Position numbers and translations under genes: made by a program. The notes below the pieces were generated by a model that saw only the letters and a list, made by a program, of their open reading frames with translations, made no database searches and had not been told where the DNA came from. Positions 36,806 through 45,608 of a DNA stretch of 64,000 nt are shown here, in pieces. Source of the stretch: Spongiactinospora rosea (GTDB lineage Bacteria; Actinomycetota; Actinomycetes; Streptosporangiales; Streptosporangiaceae); NCBI RefSeq assembly GCF_003315795.1, contig NZ_QMEY01000002.1:1-64000 (forward strand), in the 5' to 3' direction. Numbering within the stretch: the stretch's first letter is position 1; every line of letters starts with the position of its first letter.

Positions 36806-37234
36806 GCCCCCACCCCAAGCACCCGGCACCGACAGTCCCGGTGCGCCGCGATCGCGCCGCGCGACACCGACGAGCGGGTGAGCAGTGCCCAAGATGAAGC
36901 CGTAGAGCAGAACCGGCAGACCCGCGAACAGGCCGACGCTGCTGTCGTCGAGCCCAACGTCGCCGAGCAGGAGGCATGGGGTCAGGCAGCCGCCGTACAA
37001 CAGCAGGCCGAACGAGACCCGTAGCGGACAGGGGCGCGATCGCGATGAGGTACTACGGGCTGGACGCGTCCTTGCGCGTGTTCACAGGTCAAGACGTATA
37101 GCACCGTCAAGGTGCAGGGGAACCGGTGATCACCACAGATTGGCGCCGTGGGGCCAAGGGTGGCGACCCCGTCGGTGGCGATGACGATGCCGTGTGCCAG
37201 GCCCATATATTTAGCAGCTGAGCCGATCTACAGA
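36806..37234. other. No supported gene
   Basis: About 430 bp between the oxidoreductase remnant and the kinase gene. A hydrophobic minus-strand frame (near 36810-37000) could encode a small membrane peptide but has no ribosome binding site and overlaps a compositionally similar plus-strand frame. The last 150 bp are AT-richer and may hold a terminator or promoter. Confidence 0.4.
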
Positions 37235-38677
37235 TCATCGTGTTGCTGTGAGCAACTGCCGCACGCGCTCCGTCGCTGCATGCTCAGTGCCATAGATTCG
37301 CTCAAGATCAGATAGTAGTGCGGTGAGGGTGCGCCGAGCCCGTTCCAAGAAGCCGGAGCTTAGCTCCAGCTCGCCAATCTGGCGCCTAAGCTCCAGAGCT
37401 TGCGGGTCATCTTCTTCTGGAACATCGGCCACCAGCGCCGTCAAGAGGTGCAGTGCCAGGTCAACATCGCCTAGCTGAGCGTGACATGTGGCCTCCTGGA
37501 GCCGGTAGTGGAACGCCTGACCCGGCTCGCTCGACGCCGCCAACTCGCTGAATCCCTGCGCTGCTCGTCGGTAGTCACCCGCGCCCATGTAGGCCTCGGC
37601 CAGTTGTTCCCGCAGTCCGGGCGCGTAGGGCGTACGGGCGAGGGCCTCCTCCAGCATCGAGGTGGCTTCGGTGTACCGCGACTCCCTGATCAGAGTTTGA
37701 GCGTTGCGGCGAGCACGACGAGCGTCGCCGTGGCTGAAATCGTCTCGGACGGCTCGGGATTCTGTCGCTGGCAGAGCGGGGCCAGTCATGGTGGTACGGC
37801 TCAGGGCGCGGGCGTAGAGCGTCAAGGGGCTTGGGAGGGCATCGGTCATGTCGCCCAGCGGCGCGGTACCGGAGAGGTAGGGCATGAGCCGCTCGTACAC
37901 TTCGCGAACGCTGCCGGGCCTGTCCGCCGGGTCCTTCTCCACCATGGCCATCAGCAGCTCGTCCAGCCCCCGTGGAATGTCAGCCCGGTGCCGTCCGGCT
38001 GGCACCGGCGACGTGGTGACGTGCTGGGTCTTCACACTGTAGTCATTGGGCCCGGTGAACAGTCGGTGGCCGGTGGCCGCCTCGTAGAGCACGCATCCCA
38101 AGGAGTAGATGTCGGCGTGCTTCGTACTCCGCTTGCCCTCGACCTGCTCGGGAGACATGTACGCGGCAGTCCCGAGCTGCTGTCCGGTCTGGGTGAGCAT
38201 CGTCATGTCCGCGTCATGGATGAACGCCAGGCCGAAGTCGAGGACCCGAATCAACCCGTCTCGGCAAAGCATGAGATTGGACGGTTTCAGGTCCCGGTGC
38301 AGGATGCCTTGCTCATGAGCAGCCTCCAGGACCGTCGCTATCTGGGCGCCGATGGACGCCACCCAGCCGATGGAGAGCGGTGCGTGCTCAGCGATGACGT
38401 CATGGAGACCATTCCCGTCGATGAACTGCATGACCATGTAGTGGCGGCCGTCGACCGTTCCGAAGTCGTAGAGAGCAGGAACACCCGGGTGAGCGAGGCG
38501 GGACAGCGCCTTGGCCTCCCGGGTGAACCTCTGGTGCAGCTCCTCATCGGGGAGAAGGACGAACTTGATCGCCACTCGTCGGTCGAGCACGATGTCATCG
38601 GCGCCCCACACCTCGCCCATTCCGCCGTGGCCGAGCCTGAGCGGGTCGAGCCGATAGCGGCCGAGAAAGTGGGACAC
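37235..38677 (-). CDS. Hanks-type Ser/Thr protein kinase with TPR-like C-terminus
   Basis: ATG 38677 begins MSHFLGRYRLDPLRLGHGGMGEVW with the glycine loop. The active site is complete: Lys in VAIKF, HRDLKPSN, DFG, and SPEQ of the activation segment. No transmembrane helix follows the kinase domain (about residues 8-270). Instead residues 310-480 form TPR-like helices (AQTLIRESRYTEATSMLEEAL, then AEAYMGAGDYRRAAQGFSELA). The protein is therefore soluble. It is the last gene of the restriction operon, 15 bp after the N6-methylase. A kinase at this position recalls kinases in phage-defence operons and may signal infection, but the substrate is unknown. Confidence 0.88.
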   Translation of the reverse strand: MSHFLGRYRLDPLRLGHGGMGEVWGADDIVLDRRVAIKFVLLPDEELHQRFTREAKALSRLAHPGVPALYDFGTVDGRHYMVMQFIDGNGLHDVIAEHAPLSIGWVASIGAQIATVLEAAHEQGILHRDLKPSNLMLCRDGLIRVLDFGLAFIHDADMTMLTQTGQQLGTAAYMSPEQVEGKRSTKHADIYSLGCVLYEAATGHRLFTGPNDYSVKTQHVTTSPVPAGRHRADIPRGLDELLMAMVEKDPADRPGSVREVYERLMPYLSGTAPLGDMTDALPSPLTLYARALSRTTMTGPALPATESRAVRDDFSHGDARRARRNAQTLIRESRYTEATSMLEEALARTPYAPGLREQLAEAYMGAGDYRRAAQGFSELAASSEPGQAFHYRLQEATCHAQLGDVDLALHLLTALVADVPEEDDPQALELRRQIGELELSSGFLERARRTLTALLSDLERIYGTEHAATERVRQLLTATR

Positions 38678-38692
38678 CAGGCCTCCCGGGGG

Positions 38693-40501
38693 TTACTCCG
38701 GGGTCAGGCTACCGTCGAGAAGCCCGTCGATCCCGGCGACGACAAGATTATCGCTGATCTCCCGCAACGCTCTTACTGTGTCCTCAAGTGCGAGAAGTTG
38801 AGCGAACGACTCTCCGTACCGGCGCTGTTCCTCGATCGGAAGTCTGGGTAGCGACGCCCGCCGTGGGTCTCTCCTGACGGCCGAGCTGTGACGGCTCGCT
38901 GTAGAACCCTCGGCGCGTAGACAACCGGCCAGAAAATAGGGATCGAGGCGCTCCGGATCGGTTCGGAAAAGGAGAAGCTGTGCTCCGAGTACAGCGCCTG
39001 CTTTGGTCACCACCCGTGGCAATGCGCCACTGGAAAGGAGCAAGGAGGCGATCACGTCGCCCTTCTGAACACGGACAAGACCTGGAGTGTCCTGAGTACG
39101 GCCGCTGGGCTCTCGGTTGAGCAAGAGGTCCTTCGCCGTGAGCAGGGGAAGGTCACCGCCCTCCGGAAGTTTGAGCGGGCCCTGCATGATGGTGACGACT
39201 CCTGCCCGAGCCAGCTCACCAAGGTTGGTCATGACGAGATCTCGGCGGGGTTTCGCCGCGATCCGAGGAAGCCTGAGTTCCTTCACCACTGATGACAGGC
39301 GGTCACTCATCGCGGGATATCCGGAAGTGGGCTCCTGCATCACTACTCGATGGCTCGTCGTCAGATCGACCTCTTCATCGAGAAGATCGATGATGCGCAC
39401 CACCCGACTGTTCTCCGGCAACTCTGCCTTCTCGCAGTAGGCCCGCCATGCCGTCTCGGCCAGAGTCAGGTCCTCGCCCGCGTTGACCATCAACACGTCC
39501 GACGGCGGCTCATCCCCCTCGACAAGTTTGCGGAGCACCCACAGGTCGGGTGGGCCGCTGGACGCGGGAGCGGCGCCGGGAAAGAGGCTGATGATGGCTC
39601 GCAAGGTTCCAGCTCTCAGCAGATTTCCTCGGATTCGCCGGCCGGGACGGCGATTGGCAGCCACACTCGGCATCATGATCACGACGAGCCCGCCTGGCTT
39701 CACATGCGCCAGGCAGTGTTGCATCCAGGCGAGTTCGGACTCGCCGCGCGGCGGCAGCCCGAATTCCCAACGTGGATCGCTGGTCAGCTCCTCGTATCCC
39801 CAGCCGCGCTCGTTGAACGGCGGATTGCACACCACGGCGTCGAACTGAACGCCGGCAAAGGCATCGGCGCGTAGCGAGTCACCGGCTTCGACCTGCGCCT
39901 CATAGCTATGAAGTCGGAGCCGGACGCTGGTTAGTCTTGCGGCATTCTCATTCAGCTCCTGGCCCGCTACCTGGCTGCCATGGGCTCCCAGCAATATCGT
40001 GCCGATTCCACAGGCCGGGTCGAGTACCGTGCCGCCCTCCGTACCACCGATCGTGGTCATCAGCCTTGCCACCGCTGGTGGAGTGGCCAGCAGACGACGG
40101 GAATGGAGATCGACGTAGCGTTCGCAGATCCCGTCGAAAGCGGCGATCGCACCCTCCGCCTGTCCGATTTCGCGAGCCTCCCTGGCCAGGGCATCATCAA
40201 GGTCCGCGCTCTCCCCCAGCAGAACCGCACCGACCTCGGCCACTACCTCGCCTAGACGCAAGTCGTCAGCACTGCTGCGCAATCGCTGCCAGAACCGTTC
40301 CAGCGGCGACACTTCGACATAACGATCATGATTACGGAGCCACTGTTCCACCTCATTCAGCGAGAAGGCAGGACTTGTGGCTGTGCCACCCACAGGTTGG
40401 GGAAAGTCGTCGAACCGCTTGCGCCAGTTACTCACCGCGGCCCGGCCGACGTCGGCCATCCGCGCGATGTCAACGGCATTGACCAGGACGTCGTCTTGCA
40501 T
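38693..40501 (-). CDS. N6-adenine DNA methylase with N-terminal HTH and specificity-like tail
   Basis: ATG 40501 overlaps the previous stop as TGATG and has GAAGGGG upstream. The 602-residue protein has a MerR-like HTH at residues about 8-60 (AVDIARMADVGRAAVSNWRKRF, then EVEQWLRNH). A type I N-6 methylase follows with motif I DPACGIGT (about 160) and motif IV CNPPFNE (about 225). The C-terminal 190 residues resemble a type I specificity half-subunit (LPRLPIEEQRRYGESFAQLLALED is the HsdS-like helical repeat). It could methylate alone, without a separate HsdS. Its presence inside an operon that already has hsdM, hsdS and hsdR is unusual. Confidence 0.82.
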   Translation of the reverse strand: MQDDVLVNAVDIARMADVGRAAVSNWRKRFDDFPQPVGGTATSPAFSLNEVEQWLRNHDRYVEVSPLERFWQRLRSSADDLRLGEVVAEVGAVLLGESADLDDALAREAREIGQAEGAIAAFDGICERYVDLHSRRLLATPPAVARLMTTIGGTEGGTVLDPACGIGTILLGAHGSQVAGQELNENAARLTSVRLRLHSYEAQVEAGDSLRADAFAGVQFDAVVCNPPFNERGWGYEELTSDPRWEFGLPPRGESELAWMQHCLAHVKPGGLVVIMMPSVAANRRPGRRIRGNLLRAGTLRAIISLFPGAAPASSGPPDLWVLRKLVEGDEPPSDVLMVNAGEDLTLAETAWRAYCEKAELPENSRVVRIIDLLDEEVDLTTSHRVVMQEPTSGYPAMSDRLSSVVKELRLPRIAAKPRRDLVMTNLGELARAGVVTIMQGPLKLPEGGDLPLLTAKDLLLNREPSGRTQDTPGLVRVQKGDVIASLLLSSGALPRVVTKAGAVLGAQLLLFRTDPERLDPYFLAGCLRAEGSTASRHSSAVRRDPRRASLPRLPIEEQRRYGESFAQLLALEDTVRALREISDNLVVAGIDGLLDGSLTPE

Positions 40502-41217
40502 CAGAGCCCCTTCTCCGGCAACCAAAGCTCATTTCCGGCACGGCGGAGCCGCTCGCGATAATCCTGATGCCCTGGCAGCGCCCGCTCTACGGCGCTCCAG
40601 AACTCGGACCCGTGATCAGGCCTCTGAATATGCGCAAGCTCGTGAACAAGCACGTAGTCGATCAGAGTTGGAGGCAGTTGCATGGTGGCCCAGTTAATGT
40701 TGACGTGCCCGTCGCGCGAACATGATCCCCATCTGTAACCGAGCGGTCGGACGCGCAATCCGCTCACCTCGACACCGAGCCGCGTCGCCCAGGGACGCAC
40801 CCGTTGCGACAGCCAGGGGTGACCGACGCGGCGATACCAGCCGACAAGTTCCTTGGCGCCGCCTCCTCTGGGCAGCTCCAGACGCCCCCGGATGAGTCGC
40901 ACCTCGCCGGCGTCCACCAGTCGCAGACGATAGGAACGGCCCAGATAGCGGAATCCCTCGCCGGTGACGAACTCTTTGGCGGGTGGAGCGTCGCCCAGCT
41001 CTCGTTTCTCGGCGAGCTTGCCGTACAGCCAGGGTCTCTTGTCCTGCACCACCTTGGTCAGCTCGGACTTCGACAGTTGGGGTGGGACGACCGCGGTAAT
41101 CGAGGCGTCCCGTTCGACGGTCAGGCGCACGCTCTTGCGCCGATCGCTCACCGAGACGGCGACCTCCAGGTCGCCGACTCGCAGGACTCCCGGTATTTCA
41201 CTCACGGTCACCAGCAT
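40501..41217 (-). CDS. M48/DUF45-type zinc metallopeptidase
   Basis: From ATG 41217 the 238-residue protein has the HELAH zinc motif in DYVLVHELAHIQRPDHGSEF, with the WGSCSRDG block typical of the YgjP/DUF45 family ahead of it. The N-terminal half is beta-rich (VSVSDRRKSVRLTVERDASITAVVP). Such WLM/SprT-like peptidases are frequent companions of type I restriction genes. The start lies eight bases after the hsdR stop without a strong ribosome binding site, so reinitiation is likely. Substrate unknown; DNA-protein crosslinks or restriction complexes are candidates by analogy with SprT proteases. Confidence 0.85.
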   Translation of the reverse strand: MLVTVSEIPGVLRVGDLEVAVSVSDRRKSVRLTVERDASITAVVPPQLSKSELTKVVQDKRPWLYGKLAEKRELGDAPPAKEFVTGEGFRYLGRSYRLRLVDAGEVRLIRGRLELPRGGGAKELVGWYRRVGHPWLSQRVRPWATRLGVEVSGLRVRPLGYRWGSCSRDGHVNINWATMQLPPTLIDYVLVHELAHIQRPDHGSEFWSAVERALPGHQDYRERLRRAGNELWLPEKGL

Positions 41218-41224
41218 GCCAGGG

Positions 41225-44200
41225 TCAGACTTTGGGGATCGTCGCGCGGTTGTTCTTGACGGCGTCCCGGGCCTTGTCCGCCACCTTCTCCAGCTGATGG
41301 ACATCGCCGAGGTCAGCGGTCACGAGGATCTCGAAGATCTCGTCGCGGAAGTCGGCGACGTCGGGACGCTTGTCCCAGAAGCCGTGCCGGTGGATGGTCT
41401 GGCTGGCCAGCCGGATGATCTTCCGGGTGGCCTTGACGAACCGCTGGTCGTCCAGGTCCGCGTCGGAGGTGGCCAGTTCCTGAAGCAGGACGCCGTAAAG
41501 AGCGAATTCGGCGGGGCTGAACTCGTGGGGGTTGTCCCGCCGGTCCTCCACCACGTCGGCCATCAGGTCCTTGAACGCCAGCAGCTGGGCGTCCCAGTCG
41601 TCCTTGAGCTCGGTCAGGATCTGTTCCAGTCGCTCGCTCAGCAGCTGGTAGCGGGCCGGATCCTGGCCGGCGTTGACGGTGATGTGATGCCGGATGGCGT
41701 TCTCCATCTCCGACGCCTTGGCCCGTGAGCCGCCGGTCATCGCCTCGACCTTCTCGGCGAAGTTCGTCGCCGTCAGCGCGATGGGCGGCAGTTGCTGCTC
41801 GATGCCGAGCGAGGTGATGTGCTCGTCGATGAGCAGCTTGATCTTCTGTCCGTACGCGCCGGGGTCGAACTCCCCGCCGTCGATCCGGTAGCGCCGGTTC
41901 GCGGTGAGCCTGATGACCGCGAAGTGCTTGGCGTCGGCCAAGTACGGCGTGGCCGCCGGGTCGGGCAGTACAGTGTTGACCGTCCGCGAGAAGCGGGCCA
42001 GCTCCACTCCGAACCGGTCACGCAGTTGCGGATCCGACAGCTCCTGCACGCAGCCTTCGATGTCGGTGTAGTCGCGGAACATCATCCGAAGCCGCTGCCG
42101 GCGCGGCTCCAGCTTCCCGATCTCCGTCTTCAGGTCGCGCAGTGCGCCTGAGACGTCCTCGCTCTCATCGGTCTCGAATTCCTCGTCGGCGTAGACGCGC
42201 AGCGCCTCCACCAGGTTCTGGGCCACACCACGGTAGTCCACGACGTACCCAAAAGGCTTGTTGCCGGCCGTACGGTTCACCCGCGCCACGGCCTGCAGCA
42301 GGTCGTGCATCTCCAGCCTGCGATCGAGGTACATCACCTGCTCGATCGGCGCGTCGAATCCGGTGAGCAGCATCGACTTGACGATGACGAACGCGATGTC
42401 GTTCTCGCCGAAGGGTCGGGTGAAGCCCTCGATCCGGGTCTTCTGCTTGGCCTCATCGGTCCACTCGGCGTAGCGGTCCTCGTGTTCGGCGTCCCCCTTG
42501 GAGATCACCGGTACGAAGTCCATTCGCTTCAGCAGGTCCAGCTGCTTGTGGGCCTTCACGAGCTGCGCCTGACGCGGCCTCAGCTCCTCGATGTTCCGGG
42601 TGAGCAGGTGCGGCGGAAGGTTCTCGATGTCGCGGACCAGCTCGTCGCGGGCCTCCATGAGCGCTTCGCGGTAGCGTACGGTCGTCTCCCGATCGTGGGC
42701 GACCACCTGCGCCTTGAAGCCTTCGGGCAGCACCTTGTCCACGTAGTGCCGGAGCATGTGCTTGGCCTTGACGTCGACCAGCTTCCGTGCCGCCGACACG
42801 TTGCCTTTGGTGGCCCAGCGGGCCTGCAGCTGCTGGCGTTCCTCGTCGGTCAGCTCCTCGAACTCCTCCTCGAAGAGTTCGTCCATGTCCTGGCCGTTCT
42901 GGAGCGCGCCCTTGACTTTGATGCCCTCGTAGAGGATCGGTACGATCACGCCGTCCTCCTCCGCTTCGCGGAGGCGGTAGGTGTCTATGAACGGGCCGAA
43001 CAGTTCCACGCTGGTCTTCCGCTGTCCCCGCTTCTTCATGATCGGGGTGCCGGTGAAACCGATCCGGGCGGCGTTCGGCATGGCCTGGCGGAGGTTGGCG
43101 CCGAGGGCGGCGGTATGCGAGCGGTGCACCTCGTCGATCAGTACGACGATCGACTCGTCGGTGTTGATCTCACCCAGTTCCATGCGGTCCTTGGGCTGAC
43201 CGTTCTGGTTCTTCTGGATCATCACGAAAACCAGCCCGGGGCCCTTGCGGCCGAGCAGAGTCCTGGCCCGTGCCGTGCTCTTGGCGACGTCGACCTTCTC
43301 GTTGCTCAGCGCCATCGTCTCGGTGAGCTGGTCCTGTAGCTGGGTACGGTCGGTGACCGCCACGACCTTGTAGTGTGCCAGCCCGTCCAGCGACCGTAAC
43401 CGCCGCACCAGGAAGGTCATGGTGAGGCTCTTGCCCGATCCCTGGGTGTGCCAGACGATGCCGCCACGCTGCCCCGGCTTGCCCGTCTGTAGTCGCTCGA
43501 CCGCCCGCTCGACCGCCCGGAACTGCTGGTAGCGGGGTGCGACCTTGATGTTGACGCCCTCGTCGGTGGTCATGAACGTGACGAAGTTGTGGATGATGTT
43601 GAGCAGATTGTCCGGTTGCAGTACGCCGGCGACCAGGACCTCTTGCCTCCTCAGCTGCTCTTCCGACTTGCCCAGCCGGGCGGCGAGCTGCTTCATTGTC
43701 ATGGGGTACGGGTCTCGCCACGGCACGTAGTGTTCGAGCTCGGCGGTCAACGTGCCAAGCCTGGCGTCCTCACCGCTTGTCGCGACCGTCAGCTGGACGG
43801 GCCGGAAGAGTCCGGTACGGCTGTCGCGGTAGTCGCGGAGCTCGCCGACGGCCTTGTTCAGATTGCTCGCGGTGGTCTTCTTGCACTCGATGACGGCCAG
43901 GGGGACGCCGTTCACGAAGAGGACGATGTCGGGGACGATCCACTTGCGACCGGCGGTACCCGGGATGTCCACCCGGAACTGGCTGATCGCGGTGAACTCG
44001 TTGTTGCCCGGACGGTTCTCCCAGTCGATGTAGTGTACGGTCCGGGATTTTCCGGTCGCCGGGTCTTCGATAGGTATTCCGCTGATCAACAGGTCGGTTA
44101 CCTGCTTGTTGGCTTCCAGCAGGTTGGTCGTGGGGATCCGGGTGATGGCGTTTACCGCCTGGCTCACCTTGTGCTCGTCGAGCCAGGTTCCGTTGATACG

Positions 44201-44380
44201 CTCGATGGCGTCACGCAGCTTGTCTTCGAGGATCGTCTCGTCGAAGCTGTCTCGCTCCGACATCCTCGGATAGAGCGGAATCAGCGCCTCATGCTCGGCT
44301 CCCGCCCTGTGCGTCCAGCCCATACTTTTGAGCTGCTCGATCAGTGGCTTCTCGACGAGCTGGTATTCGTAGTCGGTCAC
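41225..44380 (-). CDS. hsdR: Type I restriction enzyme R subunit
   Basis: GTG 44380 with GAGGGGAG upstream was chosen over a TTG at 44428 that lacks a ribosome binding site. The 1051-residue protein has the HsdR nuclease domain (WIVPDIVLFVNGVPLAVIECKK, with the D...ExK site), Walker A GSGKSLTM (about 310) and DEVHRSH (DEAD-box-like motif II), plus TGTPI (motif III). Helicase motif VI QAVARVNRT is present. It cuts DNA far from the recognition site after ATP-driven translocation. It is the third gene of the operon after hsdM and hsdS. All motifs look intact. Confidence 0.93.
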   Translation of the reverse strand: MTDYEYQLVEKPLIEQLKSMGWTHRAGAEHEALIPLYPRMSERDSFDETILEDKLRDAIERINGTWLDEHKVSQAVNAITRIPTTNLLEANKQVTDLLISGIPIEDPATGKSRTVHYIDWENRPGNNEFTAISQFRVDIPGTAGRKWIVPDIVLFVNGVPLAVIECKKTTASNLNKAVGELRDYRDSRTGLFRPVQLTVATSGEDARLGTLTAELEHYVPWRDPYPMTMKQLAARLGKSEEQLRRQEVLVAGVLQPDNLLNIIHNFVTFMTTDEGVNIKVAPRYQQFRAVERAVERLQTGKPGQRGGIVWHTQGSGKSLTMTFLVRRLRSLDGLAHYKVVAVTDRTQLQDQLTETMALSNEKVDVAKSTARARTLLGRKGPGLVFVMIQKNQNGQPKDRMELGEINTDESIVVLIDEVHRSHTAALGANLRQAMPNAARIGFTGTPIMKKRGQRKTSVELFGPFIDTYRLREAEEDGVIVPILYEGIKVKGALQNGQDMDELFEEEFEELTDEERQQLQARWATKGNVSAARKLVDVKAKHMLRHYVDKVLPEGFKAQVVAHDRETTVRYREALMEARDELVRDIENLPPHLLTRNIEELRPRQAQLVKAHKQLDLLKRMDFVPVISKGDAEHEDRYAEWTDEAKQKTRIEGFTRPFGENDIAFVIVKSMLLTGFDAPIEQVMYLDRRLEMHDLLQAVARVNRTAGNKPFGYVVDYRGVAQNLVEALRVYADEEFETDESEDVSGALRDLKTEIGKLEPRRQRLRMMFRDYTDIEGCVQELSDPQLRDRFGVELARFSRTVNTVLPDPAATPYLADAKHFAVIRLTANRRYRIDGGEFDPGAYGQKIKLLIDEHITSLGIEQQLPPIALTATNFAEKVEAMTGGSRAKASEMENAIRHHITVNAGQDPARYQLLSERLEQILTELKDDWDAQLLAFKDLMADVVEDRRDNPHEFSPAEFALYGVLLQELATSDADLDDQRFVKATRKIIRLASQTIHRHGFWDKRPDVADFRDEIFEILVTADLGDVHQLEKVADKARDAVKNNRATIPKV

Positions 44381-44468
44381 CGGCCGACTCCCCTCGCTAA
44401 CTTCTCTATTGTCGCTGTTTCCAGACAAATCATCCCAGCACTACAATGGGGTCACCATGCAGGAGAGA

Positions 44469-45608
44469 TTAAAGACACTCCAGCACGGCGCCCGCCGCAT
44501 CACCTCGGACGCGGCCAGTCAGGAGGTCCTCCACGAGTCCCTGCCTGAGCGTGAGGAGCTTCTGCCTCTCCATAGCGACCTGTTGCATGGATGTGTTCAG
44601 TTGGCGAACAATTACAACAATCTTCAATTGATCTTCCATGGGGGGCATTGGTAGCGCCAGCGGTGCAATGACCGCCTGCGTTACAAGGGGCTGTCCTGTC
44701 TGGCTGCGCAGCCGACGCAAGTTGAGCCACGAGAGGTATGACGATATGAATTCTGCGTCCCATCGAGGGTCTACCCATTTAGCCCATAGGGCATTATCAG
44801 TGATCCATGCTGGGCCTGGAATGTAATGAACAACACCAACACCCCCTTCACCCACCCGACCGATGCTAAAGGTTGGCCCAGCGGTTAGCTCACGATGGCC
44901 GCGCCCCGACAGCCCGCTTGCTCCATAGATGGGCACAGTGCCGCTAGTTGACATGGCGGATGGGTACGGCATTCCGCTCGTCAGCTTGAAAGCTTCTCTG
45001 CACGTGGAGCGCTGCCAGTTTGGCTGGGCGTCGCCGACCATAAGGCATGCGATAGTGCCTGATTGAACCGACTGCTGTTTTGCCAGAATAGCTTCGGTAC
45101 GTTGAATAAGCGCGTCGAGGGCGGCGAGGAACTCCGCGATCCGCTGCTGCTCCTCGATGGGAGGTAGCGGAAGAACATAATCACGAAGCTCAGATCGATT
45201 AATCTTTGGGATTCCACTGCGCCCGGATACCGCTTCTGCGAAAGCCGAAAAGGTCTCACTAAGCACCACCGCAAGCAAGTATCTTGAGTCAATTGCGCCA
45301 GTCGGCCGAAATGGGTACATGTCGGCGGAGCACATACCGTCGAACTTGGCCAGCGTCGCCTTTCGTAGGGCAGGCCGGATTTTGCTGTAGATAACATCAC
45401 CCGGTGCAATCGCATACTTGCCGCTGATAGCTCCCTGCTCTGCAGCGGTCCTCACCTCGAGAAGCCGGCCAGTCCGGCTCTCGATGTGGTCTGGGGCAAT
45501 CAAGGGCTGGTCCGAGTAGGGATGGCGTCGCGGGTCTACTTGGCCCTTGGGAAGCGTGACAACGTCCAATAGACGATGAAGCGCCCAGCCGTCCGGCAAT
45601 TTACGCAT
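44469..45608 (-). CDS. hsdS: Type I restriction enzyme S subunit
   Basis: The 379-residue protein has two target-recognition domains, each ending in a helical spacer: [30 protein letters not shown] (about 150-180) and [24 protein letters not shown] (about 335-360). TRD1 begins [14 protein letters not shown] and TRD2 follows [11 protein letters not shown]. Together they set the bipartite DNA recognition sequence. Base composition is lower in GC than in hsdM and hsdR, especially across TRD2, as expected if TRDs are exchanged horizontally. It overlaps hsdM by eight bases. Confidence 0.9.
   Translation of the reverse strand: MRKLPDGWALHRLLDVVTLPKGQVDPRRHPYSDQPLIAPDHIESRTGRLLEVRTAAEQGAISGKYAIAPGDVIYSKIRPALRKATLAKFDGMCSADMYPFRPTGAIDSRYLLAVVLSETFSAFAEAVSGRSGIPKINRSELRDYVLPLPPIEEQQRIAEFLAALDALIQRTEAILAKQQSVQSGTIACLMVGDAQPNWQRSTCREAFKLTSGMPYPSAMSTSGTVPIYGASGLSGRGHRELTAGPTFSIGRVGEGGVGVVHYIPGPAWITDNALWAKWVDPRWDAEFISSYLSWLNLRRLRSQTGQPLVTQAVIAPLALPMPPMEDQLKIVVIVRQLNTSMQQVAMERQKLLTLRQGLVEDLLTGRVRGDAAGAVLECL

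Noticed and set aside
36810..37000. Hydrophobic small open frame on the minus strand
   Set aside because: No ribosome binding site and an equally open frame on the other strand; not enough to support a gene.
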